This document shows, in pieces, positions 26,927 to 36,683 of a stretch of 64,000 nt of DNA. This stretch comes from Kineosporiaceae bacterium SCSIO 59966. Lineage in GTDB: Bacteria; Actinomycetota; Actinomycetes; Actinomycetales; SCSIO-59966. The first letter of the stretch is position 1. Every line of letters begins with the position of its first letter. The position numbers and the translations under genes were made by a program. The notes beneath the pieces were generated by a model. It was not told the DNA's origin, made no database searches, and saw only the letters and a list, made by a program, of their open reading frames with translations. The stretch spans positions 1,674,001 to 1,738,000 of the forward strand of contig CP052876.1 in the NCBI GenBank assembly GCA_020881835.1, in the 5' to 3' direction.

Positions 26927-27595
26927 ATGACGGTTCCAGGGTCCCGGGTCCCCGACGGTCTGCCCCGGCTGCTGCGCGGCAGCCACGACAACCCGACCGA
27001 GGGCGCCTGCTTCATGGAGTACGCGTCGGTGCTGGCCGGCGAGCCGTTCAGCGACCAGCCGCGGTGCACCCACCCGCTGCTCGCCGAGCTGGCCCGGATG
27101 GTCAACGACATGACCAGCGACGCGGCCAGGGCCGGCCTCGTCCCACTCGTCCCCCGTGTGGTGGGCTGCACCACCGACGACCCGGCGTGCGCGCCGCGGC
27201 TGGTGCTCGACCTGCTCACCCTCGCCTCGCGGCACGGCCTGCGCGGCACCGTGCTGGAGTGGCACCAGGCGCGCGCCGCCCGCCGGTTGCAAGTGGTGCG
27301 CCGCCGGCGTCCGGTCGGCAGGCCGGTCGGTGGGCTGGTTACCGGCGTGCGCCGGCTGCGGGACGTCCTGTACTCCGAGGGGCCCGCGGTGCGGGCAGTG
27401 AGCGCCGTCGGCTGCGCCGCGGCCACCCTGAGCCCGGCCCGCCGGGACGCCGTGCTCGCCGAGCTGCTCGAGTGCGGGATCCGGACCGTCGCCGAGGTGC
27501 GGGACGCCGCTCAGCCGGCCGGGTCGACCGGTGGCAGCGGCTTCACCGCCGGTCCCTGGAGCACGGCGCCGGTGGGGTCGAACCGGGAGCCGTGA
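26927..27595 (+). CDS. Uncharacterised C-x18-C-T-H family protein, copy 1
   Basis: 222 residues. The conserved part is residues 26-90: GACFMEYASVLAGE (C28, E31), then SDxPRCTHP (C47, T48, H49), VND (59-61) and a DDPxC segment. The same pattern occurs in the protein encoded at 44038-44784, so the two are paralogues. Spacing of C28 and C47-x-H49 suggests a metal- or cofactor-binding site, but this is inference. No signal peptide or membrane segment; the C-terminal half is Arg-rich and not conserved between the two copies. I know of no function for the family. Its 3' end overlaps the convergent FAD-Rieske gene by 85 bases. ATG 26927 is set by GGAGGT. Confidence 0.75.
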   Translation: MTVPGSRVPDGLPRLLRGSHDNPTEGACFMEYASVLAGEPFSDQPRCTHPLLAELARMVNDMTSDAARAGLVPLVPRVVGCTTDDPACAPRLVLDLLTLASRHGLRGTVLEWHQARAARRLQVVRRRRPVGRPVGGLVTGVRRLRDVLYSEGPAVRAVSAVGCAAATLSPARRDAVLAELLECGIRTVAEVRDAAQPAGSTGGSGFTAGPWSTAPVGSNREP

Positions 27596-29037
27596 CAGGG
27601 GCAGTCCCAGCTGCGCTCGCCGTCGTTCCAGGCCACGTAGCACCCGAGGTGGGTGCAGCGGGCCGAGACGCTGTGCAGCCGGCCGTCCTCGTCCCGGTAG
27701 CAGGCGGCGGGGGTGCGGCCGAGGCGTAGGACGGCGGCCTCGCCGGGCGCCAGGTCCGCCGGGGACCGGTGGTCGCGGTTCGTCACCCGGTCGGTGACGA
27801 ACCGTTGACCGACGTGCAGGTTCTGCCGGGCAAGACGGCCCGCGGTCGCGACCAGGTTGACCCGGCGGGCGTCCCACGCCTGCGCCCACGGGTTCTCGTG
27901 GCCGAGCAGCAGGTCGCTGAGCAGGATGGCGGCCGCGGTCCCGTTGGTCATCCCCCACCCGGCGAACCCGGTCGCGGTGAGCAGCCGGTCGGTCCCCGGC
28001 GTCAGCCAGCCGACGTACGGCATCCCGTCGAGGCTGGTCACGTCCTGGGTCGACCACCGGTACCGCACCGGGCCGGCGCCGAGGTGCTCGCGGCCCCAGT
28101 CGGCCAGCGCGCGCCACCGCGCCTCGGTGTCCCGGTCGTGACCGACCGGGTGGCTCTCCCCCACGACGACGAGCAGCCGCTCGCCGTCCAGGCGGGCGGT
28201 CCGGGTGGAGCGGGTCGGGGCGTCGACGGTGATGGTCATCCCGGCGGCGACGTCCTCGGGCAGCGCCAGCGCCACCCCGTAGGCGCGCTTGTGCGACAGC
28301 CGGGCAAAGTGCATCCCGCGGTCGAGCACCGGGTAGTGGGTGGCGACGACGACCTGCTCGGCGGTCAGGTCGCCGCGCTCGGTGGTGACCACGCAGGGGG
28401 CGTCGTCGGAGACCCCGGTGGCCCGGGTGCCCTCGAGGAGGGTGCCGCCGGCGGCGACGAAGGCAGCGGCCAGCCCGTACAGGTAGGCCACGGGGTGCAG
28501 GGCCACCTGGTCGTCGAAGGCCACCGCTGCCCGGACGACGAGCGGCAGCGGCACGTCGCCGGTGAGCCGGGCCGGCAGCCCGAACCGTCGGGCCAGCTCG
28601 GCCTCCCGCTCCAGGGCGGCCACCCCGTCCGGCTCGGCGGTCCAGACGACGTGCGGCGCGACATCGAGGTCGCAGTCGATCCCGAGCTCCTCGACCAGGG
28701 AGCGCACGGTGGCCAGGCCGGCCTGGTTGGCGTCGGCGTAGGTCCGTGCGGCGTCCTCGCCGAGCCGGTCGCTGATGCTGCCGAGCACGGTGCCCTGCCC
28801 GACGGTCACCTTGACCGTGGAGTGCCCGGTGACGCCGTGCCCGACGGGGCCGGCGTCCAGCAGGGTCACCTGTCGGCCCGCGCGCTGGACCAGCAGCGCG
28901 GTGGTGAGGCCGGCGACCCCCGCGCCCAGCACGACGACGTCGGCCTGGCCCGGTCGGAACGTGGTGTCCCCGAGGTCGGGGCGGGTCGCGGTGGCGATCC
29001 ACGGGGACACGTGCCGGCCGGTGGGCGGTGCGCTCAT
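27511..29037 (-). CDS. FAD-dependent oxidoreductase with C-terminal Rieske domain
   Basis: 508 residues. Residues about 28-60 form the dinucleotide-binding fold (VVVLGAGVAGLTTALLVQRAG) of a DAO/glycine-oxidase-like flavoprotein. A Rieske [2Fe-2S] domain occupies about 420-508 with C461/H463 (CTHLGC) and C481/H482 region (CPCHGS). Such DAO-Rieske fusions are widespread (YhfW-like) but of unknown substrate. The domain order suggests electron transfer from the flavin to the cluster. It lies 16 bases downstream of the large carboxylase gene and is probably co-transcribed with it. ATG 29037 is preceded by GACGAGGTCC. Confidence 0.88.
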   Translation of the reverse strand: MSAPPTGRHVSPWIATATRPDLGDTTFRPGQADVVVLGAGVAGLTTALLVQRAGRQVTLLDAGPVGHGVTGHSTVKVTVGQGTVLGSISDRLGEDAARTYADANQAGLATVRSLVEELGIDCDLDVAPHVVWTAEPDGVAALEREAELARRFGLPARLTGDVPLPLVVRAAVAFDDQVALHPVAYLYGLAAAFVAAGGTLLEGTRATGVSDDAPCVVTTERGDLTAEQVVVATHYPVLDRGMHFARLSHKRAYGVALALPEDVAAGMTITVDAPTRSTRTARLDGERLLVVVGESHPVGHDRDTEARWRALADWGREHLGAGPVRYRWSTQDVTSLDGMPYVGWLTPGTDRLLTATGFAGWGMTNGTAAAILLSDLLLGHENPWAQAWDARRVNLVATAGRLARQNLHVGQRFVTDRVTNRDHRSPADLAPGEAAVLRLGRTPAACYRDEDGRLHSVSARCTHLGCYVAWNDGERSWDCPCHGSRFDPTGAVLQGPAVKPLPPVDPAG

Positions 29038-29053
29038 CGGGACCTCGTCGTCG

Positions 29054-32000
29054 TCAGCCGGCCCGCCCGGCGCGGGCCGTCCTGTCCCCACCCTGCCCCG
29101 CGCCGTCCGACGGCGCACCTCGCCCGCAGCGGGCCAGCCCGGCCTCGACCGCGGCCACCAGCCGGGGCCGCAGCTCGTGCGGGGCGATGACCGCGTCGAC
29201 GGACCCGACCTGGACGGCGCGGTGGATGCTGTGCACACGGTCGAACTCGGCGGCGACCTCGGCGAGCCGCTCGGTGCGCACCGCCGAGCGCACGCTCTCG
29301 AGCTCGGCGAGCAGGCCGGCGCGGGCCGCGTCGTCGGCGCCGGCGAGCCGCTCCTCCAGGGCCCGCACCCGTGGGTCCGCGGCGGTGCGGGCGTCCACCT
29401 CGCCGGCGAAGACGACCGCCGCCGCCGGGGCCCCGCCGATGACCGAGGCGTAGGACCCCTCGACGGCCAGCACGGTCATCGCGCTGTTGAGCGCCTTGGA
29501 GAACACGACGAACGCGCCGCCGTGGTAGCGGGAGACCACGCAGAACACGATCGGGCCGTCGAAGTTGACGACCGCCCGGCCGATCTCGGCGCCGTACTCC
29601 AGCTGCAGGTTGCGCATCGACTCCGGGGAGCCGTCGAAGCCGGAGAGGTTCGCCAGCACGACGACGGGCCGGTTTCCGCTGGCCGCGTTGATCGCCCGGG
29701 CGGTCTTCTTCGACGACCGGGGGAACAGGGTGCCGGCGGTCCACGTGGCGGGCCCGTCGCTGGGCGGGAACCCGCGCCGCGGCACCGGGTGGGACTCGAT
29801 ACCGATCAGGCACACCGGCCAGCCGCCCAGGGAGGCGTCCAGGACGACGGAGGTCTCGGCGTCCGCCATGTCGGCCCACCGCTCGAGCACCGGCTGGTCG
29901 GCGTCCGCCACGGCCCGCAGCAGGGTGCGGATGTCGAACGGCTTCTTGCGCTCAGGGTTCCGCTCGGCGGAGAACACGTCGCCGATGGTGGTGAAGTCGC
30001 TGCCCGGGAGGGTGTGCGGCGTGGCGCAGACGTCCCGGTCCACCGGGTCGGTGGTCCGCGCGCGCCGGGGCCCGGGCTCGCCGGGTGCCCGGTAGGTGTG
30101 CTCGTGGTGAGCGAGCAGCAGGTCGACCGCCGAGCCGAGGTCGGGGGCCCAGTACTGCGCCTGCCCGTTGGGGCCCATCACCCGGTCGTAGCCGCCGATG
30201 CCGACGTTGTCCTCCGCGGAGACACCGCCGGAGAAGTCCAGGGACTGCTTGCCGGTCAGCACCATCGCGCTGTCCGGGGTCATGACGAGGATCCCCTTGG
30301 TGTGCATGAGCATCGTCGCCTCGGCGTTCCAGTACGGCTGGGCCCCGACGGTGATGCCGGCGACGACGACGTGGACGGTGCGGCCGTCCTGGGTGAACCG
30401 GACCAGGCGCCGCAGCGCCCGCGCGACCCAGTCCATGTTCTCGGTGCCGGAGTCCATCGCGATCCGGGCGCCGGCGGACAGCGCGTACCAGTCCACCGGC
30501 ACGTCGAGGCGCTCGGCGAGGTCGAGGGCGGCGATGATCCGGCGGCACTCCGGCTCGGCGACCGCCCCGAGCGCCCGGGTCGGGTCCCCCATCAGCACCA
30601 CCCGCCGCACGCCCTCGGGGTACCGGGCGGTGGGAGTGACTGCGACGCCGACGACGACCCCGGCAGTGTTGAGGCCCTTCGGCCGGTCGACGGGCACCAG
30701 GGTGGTCCCGTCCTCGGCGAGGTCGTACTCGGTGAACTGCCCGCCGGGTCCGGCGACCCGCTCGGCCAGCTCGTGCGGGTGCACGGCACCGCGACGGCGA
30801 GCCCGGATCACCTTCTGGGCGTAGCCGTCCAGCGGCGCCAGCCGCCGGGTCGGCGGTCCACCGACGTTGGCGACGACGCCGGTGCCCGGCCGGTAGCCGA
30901 ACCGGACGGCGGCCCGGCGGGTGCCCCCGTCGACGTCCCGGACCCGGCCCTGGACGACGACCTCCTGGACCCCGGCGCCGACGGTGAGCGGGGAGACCCG
31001 CTCCTTCAGCGGCAGGAGCTCCTCGAGTGCGGCGTCCAGCACCGGCCAGATGGTGAGCCACACGTGGTTGGTGTCGAGCCGCGACCCGGCCGGACCGCGG
31101 GCGCTCCGTGCCCCACGGATCGCCTCCAGGCAGGCGGCCAGCGCCCGCTCGAGGTGCGGCAGGGAGGTGACCGTGCCCTCGGCGTCCCGGACGACGGCGA
31201 GCTCACGCACCTGCGCCAGGGCGACGAGCCGCTGGTCGGACGGGTTGTCCGGGGCGACGCAGTGGTACAGCAGGACGTCCCCGGGCGCATCGAGGCGGGT
31301 CACCTCGAAGTCCCGCAGCCGCCACAGGTCGAGGCGCCGGGCGACCATCGGGTGCACGCCCCGGACCAACCGGTCCTCCACCAGGGCACGGGTGGGGTCG
31401 TCGTCCTCGGCGCCGTACCGCTCGGGCTGGTAGGTGAGGTACTGGACGTCGCGGCCGTCGCCCGGGTGCACCCCGACGACCACCCGCTTGACCCGCCGCA
31501 GGGCCTCGACCTGCTCGAGCACGACTCGTAAACGGTCGGCCAGGTCGTCCGGCGCCACGGGGGCCCCCGGCCAGTACAGGTAGAGGTCGACGGCCCGCTC
31601 GACGCCTGACCCGGCGCCTGACCCGGCGCCTGACCCGGCGCCGGCCAGCAGGTCGGCGAGGTCACGCGCCAACGGCGCCGGCCTGGTCGGCCCGCCCGGT
31701 GCCCCGGGGCCGGCTTCCGGGGCCAGCTCCTCGACGTGCCCCAGGGTGCTGACCAGGACGGTGTCCCGGCCGTCCAGGGTGTACCGGGCGCTCACCGCGG
31801 CCCGGGAGCCGTCGTGCACCCGCAGGTCGCGGACGTCGTGCTCGCGGTAGTGCCGGCCGACGAGGACCTCGAGCATCGGCTCCCGGGCCGGGACGCCGCG
31901 CTCCAGGCGCTGGGCGAGGACACCGACGATCCGCTCCGGCACGGCGACCAGGGCGTCGATCCGTCTGGCCCGGTCCGGCGCCTCGGGATCGGCGAGGGCG

Positions 32001-34795
32001 TCGACCTCGGCGGGGACGCCGGCGAGCACGTCGGCGCGGGCGGCGTCGACGAGCGGCTGGTCGAACCACCGGAACCGGGCGCTGCGGGCCAGGTCACCCA
32101 GCAGCGGGTGGCGCAGCTGGGTGGCGAGCACCAGGTGGTCCAGGACGTCGTGGACGCGCTCGGCACGGACCCCGTCCGGGGCCCGGTCGGTGAGCCACTG
32201 CTGCAGGACGGCGGCGACCGCGCCGGCGTGCGCCGCGGCCTGCTGCTGGGCCAGGAAGAGCCGGTACACGGCCTGCTCCAGGGCGGGGGTCCGCTCGAGG
32301 TCACCGACCCCGTAGTGCGCCAGCGCCCGGACCAGTCGGCGCCGGAACGACTCCGGCAGCCGCTCCCGCTCGGCGTCCAGGCTGTGCAGGTAGCTGTGCA
32401 GGTGCTCGCGCGGGGAGTGCACCCGGGTCTCGGCGTCCTCCTCCCCGGCCGGCCGGTTGCGGGCGACCTCGGCCACGTCGGCGAAGGCCTCGAGCAGGGC
32501 CACCTCGGCGTCCAGGACCGCCGGTGGCACCGGGTCGGTGCCGGCGCGGACCGCCCGGTAGGCGGCCAGCGCCCGGTCCTGCTCCCCCGGCAGCAGGTCG
32601 TGGCCGAGGACGAGGTCCCGCAGGTCGCGCAGCGCCGCCACCGCGGTCGCGGCGGGGTCCTCGCCGGTGGACGACGCCGCCTCGGGCAGTCCGAGCGGCT
32701 CGGGGACGTCGGCCGCCGGCCGCGGCGTGGCTGGGTCCTGAGCGGCGTCGGGGGCGTCGGGGTCGTCGGGGTCGAGCCGCAGCAGCGGCGTCCCGGACTC
32801 GACCTGCCCGCCCACGGCGACGGCGACCTCCCGCACCACCCCGTCGTGCGGGGCGGTCAGGACGGTCTCCATCTTCATCGACTCGAGCACGACCACCCGC
32901 TCGCCGCGCCGGACCCGGTCGCCGGGGCCGACCGGGGTGGCGACGACCAGCGCCGGTGCCGGGGAGCGCACGACCCCGCCCTCGTCCCGCCAGACCCGGT
33001 GCACGGCGCCCTCGACGTCGATGGTGTGCACGGCGCCGTGGGTGGCGCTGACCACCTGGAAGGCGCTGTCCCCGATCGTGACCCGGGCCGTGTAGCGGTC
33101 GAACCGCTCGACCCCGACGTCGACCGGTGCCGTCCCCTCCCCCGGGGCGACCCGGTAGCGGGTCGGGCCGCGGCGGGTGACGGTGACCCGGTGCAGCCGG
33201 TCGCGCAGCCGCAGCTCGACGGCTCGCAGCGGCTCGTGCCGGACGTGCGGGCGTCCGCCGTGCGCGGTGGTGAGGAAGTGCGCGCGCTCGTGCGCCTCCT
33301 CCTGGTCGTGCACCTCGATCGCGGCGACGACGACGGCGACGCCCGCGTGAGTGGTGGAGGCGAGCCGGCCGGAGGCGCGGACGCGGTCGATCCAGCCGGT
33401 GTCGGCGCTGCCGTCGACGACCTCGCGCTGGTGGAGCAGGTCGAGCAGGAAGCCCTTGTTCGTCGTCCCGCCCTCGACGACGACGTGGGTGTCGGCCAGC
33501 GCCCGGCGCAGCCGCGCCAGGGCCTCACCGCGGTCCCGCCCGGTGGCGATGACCTTGGCGACCATCGAGTCGAACTCGGCCGGGATGGTGTCCCCCTCGG
33601 CCAGGCCGGTGTCGACGCGTACGCCCGGCCCGCTGGGCAGCCGCAGCAGGGCGACCCGGCCGGGGGCGGGGGCGAAGTCGCGGTCGGGGTCCTCAGCGTT
33701 GAGCCGCGCCTCGACGGCGTGCCCGGCCTCCCTCGGCCGCTCCCCCTCGAGGCGGCCGCCCGCGGCGACGTGCAGCTGGGTCTTCACCAGGTCCGTCCCG
33801 GTGGTCAGCTCGGTCACCGGGTGCTCCACCTGCAGGCGGGTGTTCACCTCGAGGAAGGCGAGGGTGCCGTCGCCCGGGTGGTAGAGGAACTCGACGGTGG
33901 CCGCGCCGCGGTAGCCGACCTCCAGGACGAGCCGCTCGGCGGACTCGCGCAGCCGGCGGTCGGCGTCCGCCGGGAGCACCGGGGAGGAGGACTCCTCGAT
34001 CAGCTTCTGGTTGCGGCGCTGGACGCTGCAGTCGCGCACCCCGAGCGCCCAGGCGGTGCCCTGGCCGTCGGCGACGACCTGGACCTCGACGTGCCGGGCA
34101 CCGGTGACGAGCCGCTCGAGGAAGACGACGTCGCTGCCGAACGCCCGGGCGGCCTCCTGGCGGGTGCGCTCGAACGCGTCGGCGAGCTCGGCGTCCGTGG
34201 TGACGACGCGGATGCCCCGCCCGCCGCCGCCGGCGGTCGCCTTGAGCACCAGCGGGTAGCCGATCCGGTCGGCGGCGGCGCGGGCCTGCTCGAGGTCGCT
34301 GACGGGTCCACGGCTCCACGGCGCGACCGGGACGCCGACCGACTCGGCGAGCAGCTTGGCGCCGATCTTGTCGCCGAGCCGGCGCATCGCCTGCGCGTCC
34401 GGGCCGACGAAGGTGACACCGAGCCGGTCGCACAGCTCGGCGAACGCGGGGTCCTCCGCGACGAACCCCCAGCCCACCCACGCGGCGTCCGCCCCGGTCG
34501 CCGTGAGCGCCCGCTCGAGGACGGCGAGGTCGAGGTACGGGCGTGCCGCCGCCGGGCCGAGGTCGTACCCGGCGTCCGCCTCCCGCACGAACCGGGCTCC
34601 AGCCTCCTCGGTGACGTGGAGGGCGACGGTGCGCACCGGCGGGGTCGAGGGGTCCTCGCCGCGGGCGGCGTTGAGCTCTCGGACGGCGTGCAGGAGGCGG
34701 ACCGCGGCCTCACCGCGGTTGACGATCGCGACGGTGCGCAAGGGGCGCGGGGACGTGGTGGTGGTGGTGCGGCTCACCCGCGTCACCGTAGGCAC
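29054..34795 (-). CDS. Single-chain biotin-dependent acyl-CoA carboxylase
   Basis: 1,913 residues that combine all parts of an acyl-CoA carboxylase, in the order used by eukaryotic ACC. Biotin carboxylase is at about 20-480 (VAIVNRGEAAVR, ATAGGGGRGIR, FLEVNTRLQVEHPVTE). The biotinyl domain has ESMKMET with biotin lysine K641. A long central region without clear motifs (about 700-1330) precedes carboxyltransferase halves at about 1330-1890 (KGLNTAGVVVGVAVTP; GKQSLDFSGG; GGYDRVMGPNGQAQYW). It should carboxylate acetyl-CoA or a longer acyl-CoA to feed lipid synthesis; the acyl substrate cannot be read. Most bacteria split these activities over several subunits. Start is GTG 34795, possibly the next in-frame GTGs; it overlaps the ATPase gene end by 86 bases. 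Confidence 0.93.
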   Translation of the reverse strand: MPTVTRVSRTTTTTSPRPLRTVAIVNRGEAAVRLLHAVRELNAARGEDPSTPPVRTVALHVTEEAGARFVREADAGYDLGPAAARPYLDLAVLERALTATGADAAWVGWGFVAEDPAFAELCDRLGVTFVGPDAQAMRRLGDKIGAKLLAESVGVPVAPWSRGPVSDLEQARAAADRIGYPLVLKATAGGGGRGIRVVTTDAELADAFERTRQEAARAFGSDVVFLERLVTGARHVEVQVVADGQGTAWALGVRDCSVQRRNQKLIEESSSPVLPADADRRLRESAERLVLEVGYRGAATVEFLYHPGDGTLAFLEVNTRLQVEHPVTELTTGTDLVKTQLHVAAGGRLEGERPREAGHAVEARLNAEDPDRDFAPAPGRVALLRLPSGPGVRVDTGLAEGDTIPAEFDSMVAKVIATGRDRGEALARLRRALADTHVVVEGGTTNKGFLLDLLHQREVVDGSADTGWIDRVRASGRLASTTHAGVAVVVAAIEVHDQEEAHERAHFLTTAHGGRPHVRHEPLRAVELRLRDRLHRVTVTRRGPTRYRVAPGEGTAPVDVGVERFDRYTARVTIGDSAFQVVSATHGAVHTIDVEGAVHRVWRDEGGVVRSPAPALVVATPVGPGDRVRRGERVVVLESMKMETVLTAPHDGVVREVAVAVGGQVESGTPLLRLDPDDPDAPDAAQDPATPRPAADVPEPLGLPEAASSTGEDPAATAVAALRDLRDLVLGHDLLPGEQDRALAAYRAVRAGTDPVPPAVLDAEVALLEAFADVAEVARNRPAGEEDAETRVHSPREHLHSYLHSLDAERERLPESFRRRLVRALAHYGVGDLERTPALEQAVYRLFLAQQQAAAHAGAVAAVLQQWLTDRAPDGVRAERVHDVLDHLVLATQLRHPLLGDLARSARFRWFDQPLVDAARADVLAGVPAEVDALADPEAPDRARRIDALVAVPERIVGVLAQRLERGVPAREPMLEVLVGRHYREHDVRDLRVHDGSRAAVSARYTLDGRDTVLVSTLGHVEELAPEAGPGAPGGPTRPAPLARDLADLLAGAGSGAGSGAGSGVERAVDLYLYWPGAPVAPDDLADRLRVVLEQVEALRRVKRVVVGVHPGDGRDVQYLTYQPERYGAEDDDPTRALVEDRLVRGVHPMVARRLDLWRLRDFEVTRLDAPGDVLLYHCVAPDNPSDQRLVALAQVRELAVVRDAEGTVTSLPHLERALAACLEAIRGARSARGPAGSRLDTNHVWLTIWPVLDAALEELLPLKERVSPLTVGAGVQEVVVQGRVRDVDGGTRRAAVRFGYRPGTGVVANVGGPPTRRLAPLDGYAQKVIRARRRGAVHPHELAERVAGPGGQFTEYDLAEDGTTLVPVDRPKGLNTAGVVVGVAVTPTARYPEGVRRVVLMGDPTRALGAVAEPECRRIIAALDLAERLDVPVDWYALSAGARIAMDSGTENMDWVARALRRLVRFTQDGRTVHVVVAGITVGAQPYWNAEATMLMHTKGILVMTPDSAMVLTGKQSLDFSGGVSAEDNVGIGGYDRVMGPNGQAQYWAPDLGSAVDLLLAHHEHTYRAPGEPGPRRARTTDPVDRDVCATPHTLPGSDFTTIGDVFSAERNPERKKPFDIRTLLRAVADADQPVLERWADMADAETSVVLDASLGGWPVCLIGIESHPVPRRGFPPSDGPATWTAGTLFPRSSKKTARAINAASGNRPVVVLANLSGFDGSPESMRNLQLEYGAEIGRAVVNFDGPIVFCVVSRYHGGAFVVFSKALNSAMTVLAVEGSYASVIGGAPAAAVVFAGEVDARTAADPRVRALEERLAGADDAARAGLLAELESVRSAVRTERLAEVAAEFDRVHSIHRAVQVGSVDAVIAPHELRPRLVAAVEAGLARCGRGAPSDGAGQGGDRTARAGRAG
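31604..31639. repeat. 12-bp tandem repeat inside the carboxylase gene
   Basis: GCCTGACCCGGC three times in frame, encoding a GAGSGAGSGAGSG linker near residue 1,055 in the central region. It probably joins two folded parts. Confidence 0.8.
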
Positions 34796-36674
34796 TACTG
34801 CCCGGTAGGCCGGTATCGCGTGGCCGGCCCCGCAGCAACCGCATGGCGTTAAGGATCACCGCCAGCACCGACACCTCGTGGACGAGCATGCCGACGGACA
34901 TCGTCACCCCGCCGACCAGGACCCCGACGAGCAGGACCACGACGGTGCCCACGGCCACGGCGATGTTCTGCCGCAGCACCCGCACGGTGCGCCGGGCCAG
35001 GGCGAGCGCGTACGGCAGGCGCAGCAGGTCGTCCGCCATCAGCGCGACGTCCGCAGTCTCCACCGCCACCGCGGTGCCAGCAGCGCCCATCGCCACACCG
35101 ACGTCTGCGGTGGCCAGGGCAGGGGCGTCGTTCACCCCGTCGCCGACCATCGCGACCACGTGCCCCTCGGCCTGCAGCTCTCGGACGGCGTCCAGCTTCG
35201 CCTCCGGCAGCAGCCCGGCGCGGACGTCCTCGATCCCCACCTGCGCGGCGACGGCTACCGCCACCTGCGGAGCGTCTCCGGTCAGCATGACGGTCCGCAG
35301 CCCGAGGGCGTGCAGCTGCTGGACGGCGCGTCGCGACTCGGCCCGGACCGGGTCGGCGACGGCGAGGACCCCGACGACCTGGCCGTCCACGGCGACCGCC
35401 ACCGGCGTGCGGCCGAGCGTCGCGAACCGGTCCAGCAAGGGCTCGACGACAGCGGTGCTGACCCCTCGGGCACGCAGCAGCGCCGCGGTCCCGACCAGGA
35501 CGGCGTGGCCGGCAACGACGGCCACCACCCCGTACCCGGGGACGGGCTCGGTCTGCTCGGGCAGCGTCGGCGCGGGCAGTCCCGCGGCGCGTGCGGCGTC
35601 CATGATCGGCCGGGCCAGCGGGTGCTCCGAGCCGGCCTCCGCCTGAGCCGCCCACCGCAGCACGTCGTCTTCGTCGGCGCCCGGCGCGACGGCCACGACG
35701 TCGGTGAGCCTGGGTCGGCCCTCGGTCAGGGTGCCGGTCTTGTCGAGCGCGACCACGCTCACCCGGGCGGTGGTCTCGAGGTGCTCCCCGCCCTTGACCA
35801 GGACGCCGTCACGGGCGCCGCGCCCGATCCCGGCGACGACAGCGACCGGCACGGAGATGACAAGGGCACCGGGGCAGCCGATGACCAGCAGGGTCAGCGC
35901 CAGCACGACGTCACCGCTCAGCACGCCGGCCACGACGGCCAGGACGATGACGGAGGGCGTGTACCAGGCCGAGAACCGGTCCATGAACGCCTGGGTGCGG
36001 GCGCGAGCGTCCTGGGCCTGCTCGACCCGGTGGATGATCCGGGCCAGCGTGGTGTCGGCGCCGACGCCCACGGCGCGGACCTGCAGCAGGCCGCCGCGGG
36101 AGACCGTGCCGGCGAACACGTCGTCCCCGCGGCTCTTCTCCACCGGCATCGACTCCCCGGTGACGGTGGACTCGTCGACGGCCCCGGAGCCACCGGTCAC
36201 GACGCCGTCCACGGGGACCTTCGCCCCGTTCTTGACGAGCACGCTCTCCCCGGGCCGGACGGCGAGCGCGGGGACCTGTACCTGCTCGCCGTCCCGGACG
36301 ACGACGGCGACGTCCGGGGCGACGGCGACGAGCTCGGCGAGAGCCGACCGGGTGCGGGCCAGGGTGGCCGCCTCCAGGGCGTGCCCGACAGCGAACAGGA
36401 CGGTCACCGCGGCGGCCTCCCAGTACTCGCCGATGAGGACCGCGCCGACGGCCGCGACGGAGACGAGCAGGTCGATGCCGACGGTGCGGACCCGCAGAGC
36501 GCGCACCGCGCCGCGGACGATCCCCGTGCCGGCCACGACGGCGGCGGTGACCATGAGCAGGTCCTCGACGGCGTGCCGGTCCAGGACTCGACCGGCCAGC
36601 AGGCCGGCGACGACGAGGCCACCGGAGACCGCGGGAACGGCCCACCGGCTGCGGGTAGCGGCGGAAGGGTGCAC
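34710..36674 (-). CDS. P1B-type heavy-metal transporting ATPase with CPG motif
   Basis: 654 residues. The membrane core has paired helices at the start, TGES phosphatase loop, the ion-site motif CPG (C267, P268, G269) in IGCPGALVIS instead of the common CPC, DKTGTLT with phosphorylated D311, and GDGVNDAPAL. HEVSVLAVILNAMRL in the last helix resembles Zn/Cd/Co exporters. It should export a divalent metal ion at ATP cost. No N-terminal HMA domain is present; the separate HMA protein gene is 9 bases upstream. The tail with five histidines is formed by reading a CAC run that belongs to the carboxylase start, so it may not be functional. GTG start with GAGGAG. Confidence 0.9.
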   Translation of the reverse strand: MHPSAATRSRWAVPAVSGGLVVAGLLAGRVLDRHAVEDLLMVTAAVVAGTGIVRGAVRALRVRTVGIDLLVSVAAVGAVLIGEYWEAAAVTVLFAVGHALEAATLARTRSALAELVAVAPDVAVVVRDGEQVQVPALAVRPGESVLVKNGAKVPVDGVVTGGSGAVDESTVTGESMPVEKSRGDDVFAGTVSRGGLLQVRAVGVGADTTLARIIHRVEQAQDARARTQAFMDRFSAWYTPSVIVLAVVAGVLSGDVVLALTLLVIGCPGALVISVPVAVVAGIGRGARDGVLVKGGEHLETTARVSVVALDKTGTLTEGRPRLTDVVAVAPGADEDDVLRWAAQAEAGSEHPLARPIMDAARAAGLPAPTLPEQTEPVPGYGVVAVVAGHAVLVGTAALLRARGVSTAVVEPLLDRFATLGRTPVAVAVDGQVVGVLAVADPVRAESRRAVQQLHALGLRTVMLTGDAPQVAVAVAAQVGIEDVRAGLLPEAKLDAVRELQAEGHVVAMVGDGVNDAPALATADVGVAMGAAGTAVAVETADVALMADDLLRLPYALALARRTVRVLRQNIAVAVGTVVVLLVGVLVGGVTMSVGMLVHEVSVLAVILNAMRLLRGRPRDTGLPGSSAYGDAGEPHHHHHVPAPLAHRRDRQPR

Positions 36675-36683
36675 GGCTTCTCC

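Noticed and set aside
34710-34760. Five-histidine tail of the P-type ATPase as a metal-binding site
   Set aside because: The His run is an out-of-frame reading of a Thr run at the carboxylase start; more likely incidental.
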